DNA of 54,534 nt. Source: Thermoplasmatota archaeon (GTDB lineage Archaea > Thermoplasmatota > E2 > DHVEG-1). Positions 52,696-54,534 of this stretch are shown piece after piece (the stretch's first letter is position 1; each line of letters starts with the position of its first letter). Under the pieces are notes generated by a model that searched no databases, was not told the origin of the DNA, and worked only from the letters and a program-made list of their open reading frames with translations. Position numbers and translations under genes: made by a program. Where the stretch lies: positions 1 to 54,534 of the forward strand of contig JAFGFQ010000084.1 in NCBI GenBank assembly GCA_016930995.1, written 5' to 3'.

Positions 52696-54129
52696 ATGAA
52701 AACGATTCTGACAAAAAGGTTCCTCATGGCAGGTGCATTGCTTCTTTTCTTTTGCCTTACGTTAGAACCAATGACCGTAGGGACGATGGACGACCCTGAT
52801 TTTTTCTCATCGGTAGAACAACCATCAGTCTCAAATTTTGTGACCTGTACTCTTCTTATTATCGCACCAAAGATTTTTAAAAACGCATTACAACCATTAG
52901 TGTTGCATAAAAAAACAATGGGAATCACAACAAGGCTTGTCACCCTTCAAGAGGTGTATCACCAGATGTACTGGCCTGGTCGTGATGATGCGGAGAAGGT
53001 TAAATATTTTATTAAAACCGCAGTAGAGGAATGGGGAGTACGCTATGTCCTCCTCGTTGGTGGGAGAAGCAGTCAGTTTCTCCCCACATGGCATTGTCCG
53101 GTTCGTTACGTCAACATGGTCGATGATTGGGAGACCGTTTATTTAAGTGATCTTTATTTTGCAGATATTTATGATGAACAGGGTAATTTTTCAAGTTGGG
53201 ATAGTGATAATGACGGCAGATATGGCGAGTGGTACACATCAGAAACAGCACAGGATGTTAATATTGATCTTATCCCTGATGTTGCCGTTGGTCGACTTCC
53301 CTGTAGGAGTGTAGGGGAGGTTCGAATTATGGTGCGAAAAATTATTTCTTACGAAACGTCTGGGGTGAATCAACCCTGGTTTCAGAGGATGCTTGTTGCA
53401 GCAGGAGATACGTACCCAGAAACATCCAACCCGAATTGGACTGGGTATGAAGGGGAATATTATGGAGACCGGGCTATAGAGAACATGAGTGGGTTTTCCG
53501 CGACTCGCCTCTATACCTCTGATGGGACTTTTACTGATAAAAAAGATGTGATTCGAGCATTCCGGGAGGGATGGGGGGTTGTGTATCTTGTTGGGCATGG
53601 GAGCCCAAAACAATGGGGGAATAACGCCCCGAATGCCACCGGGTTTGTTCAAGGACCAAACAGTAATGATATGTGGCGTTTCCGCAATAAAAACAAGCTC
53701 CCCGTCTGTGTCGTCAGCGGGTGTCACAATAGTCAGTTCGATGTCTGTCTTGGACGTTTGTTTAATTACACCACTCGATGGAATCAGGAATATGTCCCTG
53801 AGTGTTGGAGTGAGCGTATAGTACGAGAACCTACTGGTGGTGCTATTGCAGCTCTCGGGTGCACCGCTCTGGGATATACAAAAGAAGATAAGACTTCATT
53901 TCAGGGTGGTATTAACGAGTTGGAGACAGCCTTTTTCCACGCGCATGGGCAGAAGAATATCACGATTCTTGGTGACACATGGGCTTCTGCTCTCACCTGG
54001 TATGTCCAGACATATCCCGTGGATTGGAACACATCCGCTGAAGCAGACTCGTGGATTGATACAAAAGTGGTTCAATCCTGGGTTCTCTTAGGAGACCCAA
54101 GTCTTCAGGTCAGTCCCACAATCGTATGA
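52696..54129 (+). CDS. Secreted C25 (gingipain-type) cysteine peptidase, tandem copy
   Basis: A 477-residue paralogue of the preceding gene, with a signal peptide (about 8-26), then the peptidase domain. The catalytic pair is His in VYLVGHGSP and Cys in CVVSGCHNSQF. The C-terminal signature is modified (LGDPSLQVSPTIV). It has its own TATA-like TTTATTAA (52658-52665) and SD gagga, so it need not be cotranscribed with the first copy. A hairpin AGCTC/GAGCT at 54139-54153 follows the stop. Alignable residues along the whole length show duplication and divergence. Confidence 0.92.
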   Translation: MKTILTKRFLMAGALLLFFCLTLEPMTVGTMDDPDFFSSVEQPSVSNFVTCTLLIIAPKIFKNALQPLVLHKKTMGITTRLVTLQEVYHQMYWPGRDDAEKVKYFIKTAVEEWGVRYVLLVGGRSSQFLPTWHCPVRYVNMVDDWETVYLSDLYFADIYDEQGNFSSWDSDNDGRYGEWYTSETAQDVNIDLIPDVAVGRLPCRSVGEVRIMVRKIISYETSGVNQPWFQRMLVAAGDTYPETSNPNWTGYEGEYYGDRAIENMSGFSATRLYTSDGTFTDKKDVIRAFREGWGVVYLVGHGSPKQWGNNAPNATGFVQGPNSNDMWRFRNKNKLPVCVVSGCHNSQFDVCLGRLFNYTTRWNQEYVPECWSERIVREPTGGAIAALGCTALGYTKEDKTSFQGGINELETAFFHAHGQKNITILGDTWASALTWYVQTYPVDWNTSAEADSWIDTKVVQSWVLLGDPSLQVSPTIV

Positions 54130-54162
54130 TTCCTCGACAGCTCTCCAGGAGCTAAGGAATAG

Positions 54163-54170
54163 TTTTAAAA
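54163..54170 (+). promoter_or_regulatory. TATA box for a leaderless Sm-like gene
   Basis: TTTTAAAA is centred about 28 bases before the ATG at 54195 and there is no ribosome site, so the transcript is likely leaderless and starts at or next to that codon. This also argues against the longer frame from 54174. Confidence 0.55.
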
Positions 54171-54194
54171 AGGGTGTTCTCCTTACCTTCTGCC

Positions 54195-54410
54195 ATGTCT
54201 TTACCATTAGACGTCCTAGAAAAAGCAGTGAACCAAAAACTCCTTCTCCTTCTAAAAGATGGACGACACATCGAAGGCAAGCTCCTTGGGTACGATGAAT
54301 ACATGAACCTGGTGCTTGACGAAGTGGAAGAATCTAAGGATGAAACCAAGCGCAGACTCGGTCGAATCATCCTGCGAGGAAGCAACGTCGTAAGCATTTC
54401 TTTTATTTAA
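54195..54410 (+). CDS. Sm-like archaeal protein (LSm)
   Basis: A 71-residue Sm-fold protein that forms a heptameric ring and binds U-rich RNA. The Sm1 motif is VNQKLLLLLKDGRHIEGKLLGYDEYMNLVLDEV and Sm2 is ILRGSNVVSI, where the usual RGxNV motif is kept. In many Euryarchaeota an L37e ribosomal protein gene follows directly; none is seen here before the window ends. Start from TATA spacing: MSLPLDVLEK. Confidence 0.92.
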   Translation: MSLPLDVLEKAVNQKLLLLLKDGRHIEGKLLGYDEYMNLVLDEVEESKDETKRRLGRIILRGSNVVSISFI

Positions 54411-54449
54411 TCGAAAAGCATATATAGGGGTTATTACTATTTATTACAT

Positions 54450-54525
54450 GGAAGGAATTGGGCTGGTAGTTGTTATTTTGTTAGAGTGCATCCCATCCCC
54501 TCCTAGTGAGGCCAGCCGTCCTTCC
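54450..54525 (+). ncRNA. Possible structured RNA at the window edge
   Basis: GGAAGGA (54450-54456) pairs with TCCTTCC (54519-54525), and inside it GGCTGG (54461-54466) pairs with CCAGCC (54512-54517), giving a long stem with a small internal loop. The interior holds a small CCTC/GAGG hairpin. CATATATAGG (54419-54428) sits about 25 bases before the stem, fitting a transcription start at the 5' base of the stem. CTTTTATTC follows as a possible terminator. The same start could also be a leaderless ATG at 54448 opening a frame to the window end, so this may instead be a truncated gene. Confidence 0.35.
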
Positions 54526-54534
54526 CTTTTATTC

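Noticed and set aside
1..54534. CRISPR arrays, insertion sequences, prophage or integrase genes
   Set aside because: No spaced direct repeats, transposase or integrase motifs were found by eye; the only clear mobile sequence is the SRP54 intein.

Overview
The window is archaeal and most likely from a member of the Thermoplasmatota (euryarchaeal side), possibly a sediment-type protein degrader. Seen directly: archaeal DnaG, RadA, SRP54, aIF1A, RIO1, a Pno1/Dim2-type KH protein, an Sm-like protein, a UPF0058 protein, a geranylgeranyl-reductase-family protein, and AT-rich TATA-like boxes. Some of these boxes sit about 26 bases upstream of start codons (leaderless-type genes); others precede clear GGAGG/GGTGA ribosome sites. 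The taxonomic placement is inference; three C25 (gingipain-type) peptidases and several secreted beta-propellers fit lineages reported to live on detrital protein.

Layout. 0.15-2.9 kb: a four-gene KaiC/RecA-fold cluster with one intact and two degenerate ATPases. 3-7 kb: secreted Asp-box propeller, radA, a coiled-coil membrane protein and a pilin-like protein. 7-11 kb: Thi4-type thiazole synthase, RimI-like acetyltransferase, UPF0058, dnaG, and a small zinc-finger/HNH pair whose 40-residue first member is easily missed. 11-14 kb: metG and purC. 14-18.7 kb (minus strand): HD-domain protein, aIF1A, RIO1 kinase, KH protein, an MCM-like AAA+ ATPase and nadE. 18.8 kb: a receiver domain lacking its phosphoacceptor Asp.

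19-32.6 kb is the most interesting part: an acyl-CoA gene region that reads as leucine/branched-chain degradation. It holds a thiolase-fold protein without catalytic cysteines next to a DUF35 partner, a fused GctAB-type CoA-transferase, an acyl-CoA dehydrogenase, an acyl-CoA synthetase, a three-gene methylcrotonyl-CoA-type carboxylase, a LiuC-like methylglutaconyl-CoA hydratase, a second crotonase-fold protein and a geranylgeranyl-reductase-like flavoprotein. No classical HMG-CoA lyase is present. The Cys-less thiolase/DUF35 pair is chemically suited to that retro-aldol step by analogy with the Ltp2-ChsH2 steroid aldolase; this is a hypothesis.

32.6-54.5 kb: cation-efflux protein, a C25 peptidase, leuS, a zinc-ribbon microprotein, a 1406-residue anchored PQQ-type propeller with a steep base-composition gradient, glycerate 2-kinase, SRP54 interrupted in its P-loop by a 590-residue intein, a DUF3160 lipoprotein, a HAD phosphatase, two tandem C25 peptidases, an Sm-like gene, and a possible structured RNA at the window edge. 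No CRISPR array, rRNA, complete tRNA or insertion sequence was seen. Extracellular peptidases, branched-chain acyl-CoA catabolism and isoprenoid chemistry together suggest a peptide/amino-acid-consuming heterotroph.
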